From Bradyrhizobium sp. (GTDB lineage: Bacteria > Pseudomonadota > Alphaproteobacteria > Rhizobiales > Xanthobacteraceae): a DNA stretch of 64,000 nt. The notes under the pieces were generated by a model that was not told the DNA's origin, did not search any database, and saw nothing but the letters and a program-made list of their open reading frames with translations. A program made the translations under genes and the position numbers. The stretch is taken from NCBI GenBank assembly GCA_028290305.1, contig JAQGKC010000134.1:55164-119163 (forward strand). Reading direction: 5' to 3'. Below, piece by piece: positions 9,114-17,632 of the stretch (within the stretch, counting starts at the first letter, position 1; each line of letters begins with the position of its first letter).

Positions 9114-9910
9114 GTCTCTGCTCCGATTTCACTCTCGTGCCAGTTCGATAATGCGAGCTTGGATAGAACAACCATCGCTCCAAATAACCCCACTCCGGTC
9201 AAGGTGATCAGGAACAAAGCTGCGAACATGCGGGGAATGTCGAGCGTGAAGCCGGCATCCAAAATCTCATAGGCCAGTCCGGATGAACGGCCGCCCGTGC
9301 CCGCGACGAACTCGGCTACAACGGCGCCGATCAGCGCAAGGCCGCTCGAAATGCGCAGTCCTCCGAAGAAATACGGCAATGCCCCGGGAATCCTGAGCTT
9401 GATAAGCGTTTTAAGGCGCCCGGCGCGATTCATGCGAAAGTAATTGGCAAGTCCCGGGTCGACGCTTCTCAATCCGAGCGTGGTATTCGAGATCACGGGA
9501 AACAGCGCCACCAGCGTCGCGCAGATCGTCAGCGAAAGCTGGGTGTTCTTCACGAGGATGATGATGAGCGGCGCGATGGCGACGACGGGCGTGACCTGCA
9601 GCAGGACGGCATAGGGAAACAGACTGACCTCGATCGCCCGGCTCTGCACGAACATGAATGCGACGAGCGTGCCGATGACAACGGCCGCCGCGAAGGCCTG
9701 CAACGTCACCCGCAAGGTCACCATCAGTGCCCGCAGCAATGACGGGCCGTTGTGGATCAGGCTGATCAGGATGTCGCTCGGCTTCGGAAACAAATACACA
9801 GGCACCGACGCAAATCGGCAGCCGGCCTCCCACAAACCGAGCAGCATAATGCCGGCGGCAAGCGGCGCTGCGATCTGCACAAAGGCTTCCGACTGCAGCA
9901 GCGGCTTCAC
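9110..9910 (-). CDS. ABC transporter permease (BPD family)
   Basis: Inner-membrane permease of ~266 residues with about six hydrophobic segments. The cytoplasmic coupling loop, IPGALPYFFGGLRISSGLAL, is the EAA-type motif of the binding-protein-dependent family used by nitrate, taurine and pyrimidine/thiamine-precursor importers (SsuC/TauC/ThiX). The start is a GTG at 9910 overlapping the ATPase stop codon by 4 bp (GTGA); the open frame runs upstream to 10153, but only inside the ATPase gene. A second GTGA overlap joins it to the deaminase, so the three genes are translationally coupled. Confidence 0.9.
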   Translation of the reverse strand: MKPLLQSEAFVQIAAPLAAGIMLLGLWEAGCRFASVPVYLFPKPSDILISLIHNGPSLLRALMVTLRVTLQAFAAAVVIGTLVAFMFVQSRAIEVSLFPYAVLLQVTPVVAIAPLIIILVKNTQLSLTICATLVALFPVISNTTLGLRSVDPGLANYFRMNRAGRLKTLIKLRIPGALPYFFGGLRISSGLALIGAVVAEFVAGTGGRSSGLAYEILDAGFTLDIPRMFAALFLITLTGVGLFGAMVVLSKLALSNWHESEIGAET

Positions 9911-10761
9911 GATGCGCCTCCGGATACCGAAGGAAGCGATGCTTCGGCCAGCCAGGTCGACAATTCGCGGCAGTAGGCTGCAAATTTGGGGCTGTCGCGA
10001 AATCCCTCGTCGCGCGGCTGCGGTTGGTCGATCGTCATGGTTCTGAAGATGCGACCGGGATTCGCCGCCATGACAATGATCCGGGTCGACAGGAATACGG
10101 CCTCGTAAATCGAGTGCGTCACGAACACGGTGGTCAGTTTGCGCTCCCACCATAGCCGGACCAGATCGGCGTCAAGCTTGTTCCGGGTGAATTCGTCGAG
10201 CGCTCCGAAAGGTTCATCCATCAGCAAAAGATTCGGATTCGTCACCAGTGCCCGTGCGATGGAGACGCGCATTTTCATGCCGCCGGACAATTGACGGGGA
10301 AAATGCCGGGTAAATGACGACAAACCGACGCGCTCGATCGCCTCTGCCACGACCGGCGCAGCCTTGGCGTTGGGAATATTGGCGAGTTCAAGCGGCAGCC
10401 GCACATTGGCATCGACCCGGGCCCACGGCATCAAGGTGGGCTCCTGGAACACGAAGGCAAAGCGCCGCCCGTCCTGACCAACCTGCGCGAAGTCACCGCG
10501 CCACCACAACAGCCGGCCGTCCGACGGTTCAATGAGATTGGCGATCAGTTTGAGAAGCGTGCTCTTGCCGCAGCCGGATGGGCCAATCAAGGTCAGGAAC
10601 TCGCCGTCCGCGATGCGCAGATCGATCGGCGCCAGCCCACGCGTGCCGTTGGAGAAAACTTTCTCGGCCGAGAGCACTTCCACAGCCGGCGGCCGGTCGC
10701 TGCTGGCTGTCATTCGGTCCGTGCTTTCGTCAAACGGCTCGCCGGGCAAAAGGGCGTTCAT
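9907..10761 (-). CDS. ABC transporter ATP-binding protein (SsuB/TauB/ThiZ type)
   Basis: Cytoplasmic ATPase of the importer, ~284 aa. Walker A GPSGCGKST (about residues 60-68), Q-loop FVFQEP, signature LSGGMKMRVSIARAL, Walker B LLLMDEPFGALDE and the switch histidine in FVTHSI are all intact. The start is the ATG at 10761 with AGGAG just upstream, 8 bp after the binding-protein stop. The ~27-residue N-terminal extension before the ABC domain (MNALLPGEPFDEST) may be genuine or the start may be the ATG at 10713. Operon position and partner types make it part of a nitrogenous-compound importer. Confidence 0.93.
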   Translation of the reverse strand: MNALLPGEPFDESTDRMTASSDRPPAVEVLSAEKVFSNGTRGLAPIDLRIADGEFLTLIGPSGCGKSTLLKLIANLIEPSDGRLLWWRGDFAQVGQDGRRFAFVFQEPTLMPWARVDANVRLPLELANIPNAKAAPVVAEAIERVGLSSFTRHFPRQLSGGMKMRVSIARALVTNPNLLLMDEPFGALDEFTRNKLDADLVRLWWERKLTTVFVTHSIYEAVFLSTRIIVMAANPGRIFRTMTIDQPQPRDEGFRDSPKFAAYCRELSTWLAEASLPSVSGGAS

Positions 10762-10769
10762 GGCCGCTC

Positions 10770-11765
10770 CTATTGCACTCCGATTTTCAGGTCCTTGACG
10801 AAACGGACGTCGAAGGCCTTGTGCCAATCTGTCTTCGGATCGAGCAAGCCGCCCGCGACCAGGAAATCGTAGATCTGCTTGTAGCGGTCTGACGTGATAA
10901 CCCCGATGCCCTGGGTTGCGGCATCGCCGCCGTCGATGGCCTTGTTCTCCCTGAGCTTCTCGATCGCAAACGCGATCTGACCATCGGTCATTTTGGGGTT
11001 GTCGGCCTTGATCAAGGCGTTGCCTGGAGCCGGATCCTTCATGTAATCGCGCCAGCCTTCCAGTGATGCCTTCACAAAGCGGGCCACCACATCGGGTTTT
11101 TCGGCGACCATCTTCTCGGTTGTGACAATCGTCGAACCGTAAGGCGGATAGCCGCCATCCGCCAACATAAAGAACTTCACTTTTTCGTTCTGCTCCTGCG
11201 CCTGGTAAGGCTCGGACGAAGGATAGGCCTGCTGAGCGACATTCTTGTCGGCAAAGAACGGCTGAAGGTTGAACGTATATGGCCGTATCTGATCATCGGT
11301 AAAACCGTATTTGGCGCGCAGCCACGGCCAGAAGGTAATGCGGGACGAGCCGGCGATCAGAATGGGCTTGCCTTTCAGGGCTGCGATATCCGCCACGTCA
11401 TCGTGGGTCATCAACCCCTGCAGATCGAACTGGAATGAAGACGCGACCGTCACCAACGGCAAGTTCTGCTCGCGGCCCTTCAGCACCTGAATGTCATAGC
11501 CCATCAGGAAGTCAGTCTCGCCGGCGAGCAGAAGCTGCGAGCCGTTGACCTGCGGACCGCCCATCTTGATGGTGACATCGAGACCGGCCTTCTCGTAAAG
11601 CCCGGTCGCCTTGGCCTGATAGAAGCCGCCGTGCTCGGCTTGGGCGAACCAGCTCGTGAGAAAGGTCACTTTATCGGCGGCAAGCGTCGGCGCAAGCGAC
11701 CCGAGAAACGCGCCAGCTCCAACCAGAACGGTCGCGATCATTCGCGGCAGAAATTTCAATGCCAT
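10770..11765 (-). CDS. NMT1/THI5-like ABC substrate-binding protein
   Basis: Periplasmic receptor of ~331 aa with a signal peptide (MALKFLPRMIATVLVGAGAF, cleavage near TLA-AD). The mature start VTFLTSWFAQAEHGGFYQAK matches the NMT1/THI5-like family that binds pyrimidines, thiamine precursors, riboflavin-like and sulfonate ligands. The start ATG has GAGG 8 nt upstream. It heads the five-gene operon running to 6712. The promoter region carries the 19-bp palindrome shared with the creatininase operon. The ligand is not identifiable from sequence; the downstream deaminase and Rieske oxygenase suggest an N-heterocycle. Confidence 0.9.
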   Translation of the reverse strand: MALKFLPRMIATVLVGAGAFLGSLAPTLAADKVTFLTSWFAQAEHGGFYQAKATGLYEKAGLDVTIKMGGPQVNGSQLLLAGETDFLMGYDIQVLKGREQNLPLVTVASSFQFDLQGLMTHDDVADIAALKGKPILIAGSSRITFWPWLRAKYGFTDDQIRPYTFNLQPFFADKNVAQQAYPSSEPYQAQEQNEKVKFFMLADGGYPPYGSTIVTTEKMVAEKPDVVARFVKASLEGWRDYMKDPAPGNALIKADNPKMTDGQIAFAIEKLRENKAIDGGDAATQGIGVITSDRYKQIYDFLVAGGLLDPKTDWHKAFDVRFVKDLKIGVQ

Positions 11766-11929
11766 CTCGGCTACCTCGTCTCAAGCTGGCACGCCGGCCA
11801 TCTGTGTCCCCAGGTCGAAACGCATGACGGGCAAGCCTCATCTCCGGCCAGAGATTGCCGTCCTAGCATTCCATCAGCCAAGGATGCACAGGCAAGCTGT
11901 TATCTGAAAGCATTTTTATTCGAGCTATA

Positions 11930-11948
11930 CGTTGCCTTTTCGGCAACG
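11930..11948. promoter_or_regulatory. 19-bp palindromic operator, copy 1 (CGTTGCC-TTTTC-GGCAACG)
   Basis: A perfect 7-bp inverted repeat with a 5-bp spacer, about midway between the start of the ABC binding-protein gene (11765, minus) and the RidA-like gene (12111, plus). The same arms and nearly the same spacer occur at 18588-18606 upstream of the LysR/creatininase pair. A dyad of this size with T-N11/13-A symmetry is compatible with LysR-type binding. The rest of 11766-12110 holds no gene. Confidence 0.7.
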
Positions 11949-12110
11949 GCGACTTTCGAAACAAGCTCGGCGAGGCAGATCTGCCCGATACGCCCTCCAT
12001 CCCGGAGGGAAAACACATTCCAAATTGGCAAATGACCCCGCCGAAAAAATAGACTTAATATCCGATGGTATCGCTTTCTGTTTTCATTTTTACATGGGGG
12101 CACGATCGCC

Positions 12111-12491
12111 TTGCGCGCGCTTTCTCCGACCTCGATCAAACCTCCGTTTGCACGCTACAGCCACGGCATCGCGGTGCCCGCTGGGCACCGGTTGGTATTT
12201 ATCTCGGGCCAACTCGGTCTCGGCGCCGATGACACGGTTCCAGCGGATTGCGAAGCGCAAGCCGACCTTTGCTTCGCCAACATCGCCGCGATTCTCGCCG
12301 ACGATCGCATGACGATGGCCAATATCGTCCGGCTCAACGCCTATGTGACGGCGCGCGAGCATATGCAGGGCTACATGCGGTCGCGTGACCGGCAATTTCC
12401 CGGAACACCGCCGGCTTCAACGCTGATGATTGTAACAGGCTTCGTGCGCGCGGAATTCTTCGTCGAAATCGAAGCTGTTGCGGCGGCCTAG
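12111..12491 (+). CDS. RidA/YjgF-family protein
   Basis: Small (~126 aa) trimeric-type protein of the RidA/YER057c superfamily, members of which hydrolyse enamine/imine intermediates or related products. Family features are visible: GHRLVFISGQLG near residue 25, QADLCFANIAAILADDRMTM, IVRLNAYVT, and FPGTPPASTLMIV; the arginine of canonical RidA active sites (R105 in E. coli) is not clearly present near VRAEFFVEIEAVA. The only in-frame start is a TTG with GGGGG about 9 nt upstream; the nearby ATG at 12094 is out of frame. It diverges from the ABC-importer operon across the palindrome, so co-regulation and a role in the same nitrogen pathway are inferred. Confidence 0.8.
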   Translation: MRALSPTSIKPPFARYSHGIAVPAGHRLVFISGQLGLGADDTVPADCEAQADLCFANIAAILADDRMTMANIVRLNAYVTAREHMQGYMRSRDRQFPGTPPASTLMIVTGFVRAEFFVEIEAVAAA

Positions 12492-12636
12492 AGAATAGTT
12501 GGTACTGAGAATTAGGCCGGAACTCATAAATCCGTGGGCGTTGCGGACGTCCGCTTGGGCGGGGCTACGGACTCAAATCGGGCATCGCGCGAGATCTGAA
12601 AAGTGCCCAATTCCGGAAGCGACCGCCTTCATTCGA

Positions 12637-12777
12637 TCACAAGATCAGAGAGCGCCAAAAGGTTCGCGGGCGCGCTCGGGCGATGCGCCGAATCCTCCGG
12701 GACTGCTGCGCAGGCGCCACCAGGGCCATGCTGCCCGCCGAGCTACCCAAAAGCATGATGAACTGGCGCCGCTGCAT
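12637..12777 (-). pseudogene. Relic of an ABC_sub_bind substrate-binding protein (N-terminus)
   Basis: On the minus strand an ATG at 12777 opens a 46-codon frame beginning MQRRQFIMLLGSSAGSMALV then APAQQSRRIRRIA. This is the characteristic Tat-like leader and early mature sequence of the ABC_sub_bind (DUF534-type) proteins so common in Bradyrhizobium (M.RREFI.LLGGAAA...ARAQQ...RRIG). After RRI the similarity is lost and a TGA follows at 12639-12637. It is therefore a decayed fragment, not a gene. Recognition is from the motif only; the rest of 12492-13124 shows no gene. Confidence 0.55.
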
Positions 12778-13124
12778 GCCCGCATCCAAGCTCCGGAGCC
12801 GATATCTTATCGGTTTAAACGCAAGCTTTGATAAGGGCTAAGACCGCCTTCCAGGCTGGCACGGATATCCTTGTGGGCGAGGTACTCGATCCTCCCCTCG
12901 TGGTTCGGCCACTGGTCTGGAGAACCCGAGGTGATGTGGCGCGAAGGGGGAGTTCTCAAGGCAGTTTCGGAATGGCCTGTCAAATTTTGGCCGCGGCTGT
13001 GGCGGTGACGCTACAGGCGTACGGTCGCGAACACGCTACAGGTTATCCTGCAAGTAATCCGACAGGCGCACCCGCCGATGCTCCAAACCTTTCCTAGGCG
13101 CAAGAAGTGGACCAGGAGAACCAA

Positions 13125-13892
13125 ATGAAGAAGCTTTTGCTTGTTGCAGTCGGCGCGGTGACGCTGGGGCTTTCCGCTCCGGCCAGTGCGGCTGATCTGG
13201 CCGCGCGGCCATACACCAAAGCACCTCCAATGATCACCGCAATCTATGACTGGAGCGGTTTCTACATTGGTATCAACGGCGGTGGCGGCTCGGCCCACAA
13301 TTGCTGGGACCTGGTGCTCCCGGCGGCGCCCGGCGGTATCATCCCGCAAGGTTGCCATGACTCGACCGGCGGCACTGTCGGCGGCCAGATTGGTTATCGC
13401 TGGCAGTCAACCAACTGGGTGTTCGGTGTCGAAGGCCAGGGCAACTGGGCTGACTTTTCCGGCAGCAACGCCACGCCGGTGGGTGGCAATCCGTTTGGCG
13501 GTCTCACCGACCGGTCGCGGATCGATTCGTTTGGGCTGATCACCGGACAGGTCGGTTATGCCTGGAATAACGTCCTCGTCTATGTGAAGGGCGGCGCCGC
13601 TGTCGTGAGCGACAAATACGACGCGCTTGACGCCGCCGCCGGCGGTGCGGTTTTTGCGTCGGGCAGTGAAACCCGATGGGGCGAGACTGTCGGTGCTGGC
13701 CTCGAAATTGGCTTCGCGCCGAACTGGTCGATTGGTGCCGAGTACAATCACATTTTCCTGGACAACCACGACGTCACGCTGACGGACCCGGCCGGCGGCG
13801 TCGCGGGTACCGTTCGCATTCGTCAGGATGTCAACATGGGCATGGTCCGCTTGAACTATCGCTGGGGTGGCCCTGTGGTCGCCAGATACTAA
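13125..13892 (+). CDS. Outer-membrane beta-barrel protein (Omp25/RopB-like)
   Basis: Predicted 8-stranded OmpA-like/porin-type barrel of ~255 aa. The signal peptide is MKKLLLVAVGAVTLGLSAPA with cleavage near SAA-ADL, followed by the rhizobial family hallmark AARPYTKAP...YDWSGFYIGINGGGG. Alternating hydrophobic strands continue to the C-terminal LNYRWGGPVVARY, ending in an aromatic residue as BAM substrates do. The start is ATG 13125 with AGGAG 7 nt upstream; an earlier in-frame start at 13107 lacks one. Many paralogues are usual in these bacteria. It is monocistronic and followed directly by a strong terminator. Confidence 0.9.
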   Translation: MKKLLLVAVGAVTLGLSAPASAADLAARPYTKAPPMITAIYDWSGFYIGINGGGGSAHNCWDLVLPAAPGGIIPQGCHDSTGGTVGGQIGYRWQSTNWVFGVEGQGNWADFSGSNATPVGGNPFGGLTDRSRIDSFGLITGQVGYAWNNVLVYVKGGAAVVSDKYDALDAAAGGAVFASGSETRWGETVGAGLEIGFAPNWSIGAEYNHIFLDNHDVTLTDPAGGVAGTVRIRQDVNMGMVRLNYRWGGPVVARY

Positions 13893-13913
13893 AGGAACTC
13901 GGAACAGATCACG

Positions 13914-13942
13914 AAGGCCGGCTCTTAGAGCCGGCCTTTCTT
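13914..13942 (+). terminator. Rho-independent terminator after outer-membrane protein gene
   Basis: An 11-bp perfect stem, AAGGCCGGCTC (13914-13924) and GAGCCGGCCTT (13928-13938), with a TTA loop and a T-rich tail, starting 22 bp after the stop codon. Confidence 0.85.
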
Positions 13943-14159
13943 ATTCATGCTGTGTCCAGCAGTCATTTCTGGGACGTCCGCGTTTAGTTCGCGCACGGAT
14001 TGAATTCGGCGGACCGGACGAGGTCCGGCTTTGGGTCAAAAGCGCCGTTCTGACCCTGACCTGCCACTTCCGCTCTACCGCTATAATAGACGATCTCAGA
14101 GCCAGTCGGGCCTTCGCAAAAGTGCGATAAGCAGACTCATGCACCGCAGCGAAGCATCA
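13943..14159. other. Intergenic DNA with a CCGGAC-gag-GTCCGG hairpin
   Basis: No gene seen. A perfect 6-bp hairpin (14014-14028) is followed by CTTTGGGTCAAAAGCG, a string that I associate with sequences flanking ABC_sub_bind genes in Bradyrhizobium; it lies just 3' of the C-terminal relic described next. Confidence 0.35.
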
Positions 14160-14225
14160 TCATTCGATGACCTCGTCGGCCGAGGCAAGCAATGTGTCCG
14201 GCCCTGCGGCCGCCACGCTGCCGAG
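14160..14225 (-). pseudogene. Relic of an ABC_sub_bind protein (C-terminus)
   Basis: The minus strand ends an open frame with LGSVAAAGPDTLLASADEVIE and a TGA at 14160-14162. The ending LLARADEVIE preceded by a LG.D.P-like stretch is the usual C-terminus of ABC_sub_bind proteins. Upstream in the same frame nothing further aligns convincingly. It cannot be the other end of the relic at 12637 because the order on the strand is wrong, so two separate decayed copies are implied. The call is by motif only. The rest of the gap up to 14427 holds no recognisable gene. Confidence 0.45.
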
Positions 14226-14427
14226 TGCTGCAATAGATTCGCGCGGCTTTATTGTCGCCCTCACACTCGGAACAGGGCATCGTAGCGGATCAAGCCAGCA
14301 TATTGGAAGCGGTCGCGTCGAACCTGAGATTGTGCGAGATGGATCAATCGCTCCGATGTCGACATGTCCGCAGCATGTCCGGGCAAGGTGTGATTCCGAA
14401 AATTCCGGTTCGTGCACCGCGCGACGC

Positions 14428-15012
14428 TTAAAGTCGCTCCATTTCCTGCCGGACCTTGGCAAGAAAACGGCCCCGCTTCGCCGGCGTCGCCGTGTTCATG
14501 TGGTACAGCGCGTGATAGCGCACCACGGCCTTGGAGCCGGTGAACCAGGGCAGATATCGCTTGATGATCTTGCGGGGCGGATCGGCCATGCCGATGGCCT
14601 GCCAACGCGGGCGGCCATAGGTCGAGATGCCGGTGATGCGCTGGATGTGAAGCAATAGCGGCTTTGCTTGCGCCGCGTCGGAGAGATCCATCGCGATCCC
14701 CGGCCCGAACATCCGGTCGAACCAGCCCTTGAGCATCGCAGGCGGCCCGAACGACCAGGTCGGGAATTGCACGACCAGGGCGTTCGCGGCCATCAGCCGG
14801 TCGACATAGGCCTGATTGTTGGCCCGGTTGCGCACCGGGTCGTGATAATCGCGGCGCCGTTCGGCTGACAGCACGGGGTCGAAGCCCTCGGCATAGAGAT
14901 CGAGCAGATCAATCGTATGCCCTGCTTCCTTCAACCCGGCCAGCGCTTCCGTGCGGATCGCGGCATGAAAACTGTCGTCAAGCGGATGGCAATAGACATA
15001 CAGCACACGCAT
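14428..15012 (-). CDS. NAD(P)H:quinone oxidoreductase, flavodoxin-like fold
   Basis: Flavoprotein of ~194 aa of the NQO1/MdaB/KefF group. It opens with MRVLYVYCHPLDDSFHAAIR, the FMN/FAD-phosphate loop region of this family, and has the QFPTWSFGPPAMLKGWFDRMFGPG segment that contacts flavin and nicotinamide. It would transfer hydride from NAD(P)H to a quinone or related acceptor in the cytoplasm. It is the last of five tightly packed genes; its start lies 1 bp after the FAD-oxidoreductase stop. It may supply or accept electrons for that oxidase or detoxify a quinoid product (inference). Confidence 0.87.
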   Translation of the reverse strand: MRVLYVYCHPLDDSFHAAIRTEALAGLKEAGHTIDLLDLYAEGFDPVLSAERRRDYHDPVRNRANNQAYVDRLMAANALVVQFPTWSFGPPAMLKGWFDRMFGPGIAMDLSDAAQAKPLLLHIQRITGISTYGRPRWQAIGMADPPRKIIKRYLPWFTGSKAVVRYHALYHMNTATPAKRGRFLAKVRQEMERL

Positions 15013-15013
15013 C

Positions 15014-16369
15014 TCAAGGCCTCGCGGTCACGAAGCTTCGCATCTTGCCGGGATTGAGCAAGCCATACGGATCGACTTCATGTTTGAAGCCCAACTGGTC
15101 GGCGTCGACGCGCTTGTAACGGCTGCCATCCTCGACGGTAAAGACATGCGGGTTGGCGATATAGACCCCCCGCTCCTCATGCAGCCGGATGATCTCGTTC
15201 AATCGATCCGCATTTGTGTAACGTACGACCGGCAATCCGCTGCAGGTGACACGACCATTGAAGCGGATAAATTCGAGATGCTGCAGCACCTCATCCGGAA
15301 ATAACTGCCGCATCTCGTCGACCTTTTCCATGAGACGGTCGTGCGGATAGAGGCATTGCAGGTAGGTGACGGAACGATCGGCCTTGAGCACCTGCAGCGT
15401 AGTGTGGTTCCAGGTATATTCGTAGAGCGGGACCTGACCTGGGCCATCGTCGGTTGGCGTCTGCAGCGTGACCGTGCCGCGCCCGCCGAGCAGGGATTTG
15501 AAGCTTTCGAGCGAGGGCTCCGCAATCATCGCGATCAGGATGCTCTTGCCATCAGGACAAAAAGGTTTTAGCGCACCAAAATACGAGGGCAGCGGGGAGG
15601 TAACCGGCGAGAGCAATTTCTTGACGACCCCGTCGGCCAGCGCGGCTTCGTAGCCGAACGCCGCGGCCTCCATGAAGTCGTCGAATACGACCACGACATC
15701 GATCCATTTCCAGGCGGGAGTCAAAGGCATCTCGAGCGCCGTGATGATGCCGGTGGTGCCATAGGCGCGATTGATCTTTTGCGCCGCGTCTCCGCGCAGT
15801 TCGATGATCCGTGGCTCCTCTTCGACCGTGACAATACGGGCGGCGAGGATGTTGCCGGGCTCGCGCAGGCCGCCATGGTTGACCGAGCCGATGCCTCCCG
15901 ACCCGCCCGCAACGAATCCGCCGATCGTGGCGGTCCGCTTGGTGGAAGGGTGCATCCGCAACTCCCAGCCCTGGGGCTGCAACTCGGCGTCGATCGCGTT
16001 CATCTTCGCACCGACACCGACACGCATGATCCCAGGTTTGACCCATTCGGTGGCAGCCAGCGCCGTGATGTCGAGCAGCACGCCGCCCTCCAACGGCACG
16101 GCCTGGCCGTAATTGCCGGTGCCACCGGCCCGCACCGTCACCGGCACCCGGTAGCGCGCGCAGGCCGCCGCCACGCGTACGACTTCGGCCTCGTCGCGCG
16201 GTGCGACGATCAGATCGGCCGACTTGCCGTTCAGTTGCTCGTTCAAGACCGGGCTGTACCAGAAGAAATCGCGCGAGCGACGGCGCACGATCTTGGGATC
16301 GGTCACCACGGGAATGTCGCCGAGATCGGCAACAAGCATCGTGAGTGCGCTGGACGACCGATCGTTCAT
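15014..16369 (-). CDS. FAD-binding (PCMH-type) oxidoreductase
   Basis: Flavin oxidoreductase of ~451 aa. The FAD-binding domain shows VTVRAGGTGNYGQAVPLEGG near residue 80 and TIGGFVAGGSGGIGSVNHGG near residue 145; the C-terminus ends LLNPGKMRSF, typical of glycolate-oxidase/D-lactate-dehydrogenase-like FAD_binding_4 proteins. The substrate is probably a hydroxy acid or alcohol, not determinable here. The ATG start overlaps the cysteine-hydrolase stop by 4 bp (ATGA), so translation is coupled. Cytoplasmic, no signal peptide. Confidence 0.88.
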   Translation of the reverse strand: MNDRSSSALTMLVADLGDIPVVTDPKIVRRRSRDFFWYSPVLNEQLNGKSADLIVAPRDEAEVVRVAAACARYRVPVTVRAGGTGNYGQAVPLEGGVLLDITALAATEWVKPGIMRVGVGAKMNAIDAELQPQGWELRMHPSTKRTATIGGFVAGGSGGIGSVNHGGLREPGNILAARIVTVEEEPRIIELRGDAAQKINRAYGTTGIITALEMPLTPAWKWIDVVVVFDDFMEAAAFGYEAALADGVVKKLLSPVTSPLPSYFGALKPFCPDGKSILIAMIAEPSLESFKSLLGGRGTVTLQTPTDDGPGQVPLYEYTWNHTTLQVLKADRSVTYLQCLYPHDRLMEKVDEMRQLFPDEVLQHLEFIRFNGRVTCSGLPVVRYTNADRLNEIIRLHEERGVYIANPHVFTVEDGSRYKRVDADQLGFKHEVDPYGLLNPGKMRSFVTARP

Positions 16370-17190
16370 GATCCGCTCACCGCCGGCTCGCGGCCTGCGA
16401 GTTCAGCCGCTATCGCCTCCGATCTGACGACGAAGCCGAAACACTGGCGGACGTTGTAGATTGTCGCCGCCAAACAATAATCCGGCGAGGTTGTGGCGGC
16501 ACAGTCCTCCAGCAGCAAGCAGTCGTAGCCGCGAAAATTGGCATCCTGCAGCGTGCAGAGCACGCATTGGTCGGCGTTGACGCCGGAGAACATCAGCGTG
16601 GTGACGCCGAGGTTGCGCAGAATGCTGTCGAGTTCGGTGTCCTGAAAACCGGACATCCGGTATTTCACAACCTGAATGTCTGACGGATCGACGGCGAGTT
16701 CATCGACGATCGCCGCCGACCAACTGCCGCGCTCCAGAACTTTTGCACCCGAGCCCGGCAGCGTATCGCCGAGGCCGACGCCGGCGCCGGAGGGGTTGTA
16801 GACGTGCAGCAGCGCCGGGCTGAGATTGAGCCTGTCGGGCCGGTTGCCCCAGTTGACCCAGATCAGCGGGACATCATGGCGGCGCAGCGCGGGCAGCAGG
16901 CGTTGCAGCGGTGCGATCGGAGTTCGGGCCGGCGCAACATCAATGCCGAGATGGCCGAGCCAGCCATCCGGATGGCAGAAGTCGTTCTGCATGTCGACGA
17001 CGATGATGGCTAAACGCGCGAGGTCGAGCGTGACGAGCTTGCCGTCCGCCTGCACGGTGATCGGCCGCGGCGGGGCCGGTTGCCGGACCAGATTGGCGCG
17101 GGTCTCCGAAACCGACCAGCGATTGCGCGCGCTTGAGCCCAGCGGCCGCAAACCTTCGTCGTCCTTGCCGGTGATCGGCGCGACGTTCAT
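16366..17190 (-). CDS. Isochorismatase-like cysteine hydrolase
   Basis: Cysteine hydrolase of ~274 aa with the Asp-Lys-Cys triad: Asp66 in IIVVDMQNDF, Lys in QVVKYRMSGF (about residue 166), and Cys in GVNADQCVLCT (about residue 203). Members include N-carbamoylsarcosine amidase, nicotinamidase, ureidoacrylate and biuret amidohydrolases. A ~55-residue N-terminal extension precedes the fold. Together with the creatininase-like gene two positions upstream, cleavage of an amide or ureido bond in a ring-opened N-compound is plausible (inference). It starts 3 bp after the cupin stop codon. Confidence 0.9.
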   Translation of the reverse strand: MNVAPITGKDDEGLRPLGSSARNRWSVSETRANLVRQPAPPRPITVQADGKLVTLDLARLAIIVVDMQNDFCHPDGWLGHLGIDVAPARTPIAPLQRLLPALRRHDVPLIWVNWGNRPDRLNLSPALLHVYNPSGAGVGLGDTLPGSGAKVLERGSWSAAIVDELAVDPSDIQVVKYRMSGFQDTELDSILRNLGVTTLMFSGVNADQCVLCTLQDANFRGYDCLLLEDCAATTSPDYCLAATIYNVRQCFGFVVRSEAIAAELAGREPAVSGS

Positions 17191-17193
17191 GGC

Positions 17194-17613
17194 TCATGAC
17201 CCCTGCAGGATGCGGATATCGTCGGCATCGAGTTCGACGCGCTCGCCGCCGCGAATTAGTTCCGCAAAGCCCTCGTTCGGTGTCATCACGGTGAGCGTGT
17301 AGAGCTTGCCGGGGCCGGTATTCTCGATCACATGTTCGGAACCGGGATGCAGCAACAGCGAGTCGCCCTTCTTGATCGGCAGCGTCTTGCCGTCGCAGCG
17401 GGCAACGCCTGCGCCGTGCAGCACGTGGAAGAACTCATGCGCCGCGGCGTGTTCGTTCGGCGGGGTGGCGCCGCCTGGCTTGAAGATTTCGATCACAAAA
17501 ATATTGTCGATTTTGTCGGTATCCTTGTCGAAAAGCATCACGAAGTAATTGGTATCTGCCGGCGAAATACGGAACGCCTTCGCCTGTGCGAGGTCAGCAA
17601 CGCTGAATGCCAT
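17194..17613 (-). CDS. Cupin-domain protein
   Basis: A single small beta-barrel cupin of ~139 aa. Cupin motif 1 is recognisable in HAAAHEFFHVLHGAGVARCDG (metal-binding His/Glu) and motif 2 in GDSLLLHPGSEHVIEN. Such proteins are isomerases, dioxygenases or small-molecule sensors, and the sequence does not decide between them. The ATG is preceded by AAGGAG 9 nt upstream. It lies between the creatininase-like gene (19-bp gap) and the cysteine hydrolase (3-bp gap) in the five-gene operon, implying a catabolic role. Confidence 0.85.
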   Translation of the reverse strand: MAFSVADLAQAKAFRISPADTNYFVMLFDKDTDKIDNIFVIEIFKPGGATPPNEHAAAHEFFHVLHGAGVARCDGKTLPIKKGDSLLLHPGSEHVIENTGPGKLYTLTVMTPNEGFAELIRGGERVELDADDIRILQGS

Positions 17614-17632
17614 GTGACAACTCCTTCGATCT

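Noticed and set aside
12499..13097. Plus-strand frames between the RidA-like and outer-membrane protein genes
   Set aside because: Translations look like random GC-rich sequence and overlap the ABC_sub_bind relic on the other strand.
12637..14225. One ABC_sub_bind gene interrupted by the outer-membrane protein gene
   Set aside because: On the minus strand the N-terminal fragment lies downstream of the C-terminal fragment, so they cannot be two halves of one gene without inversion.
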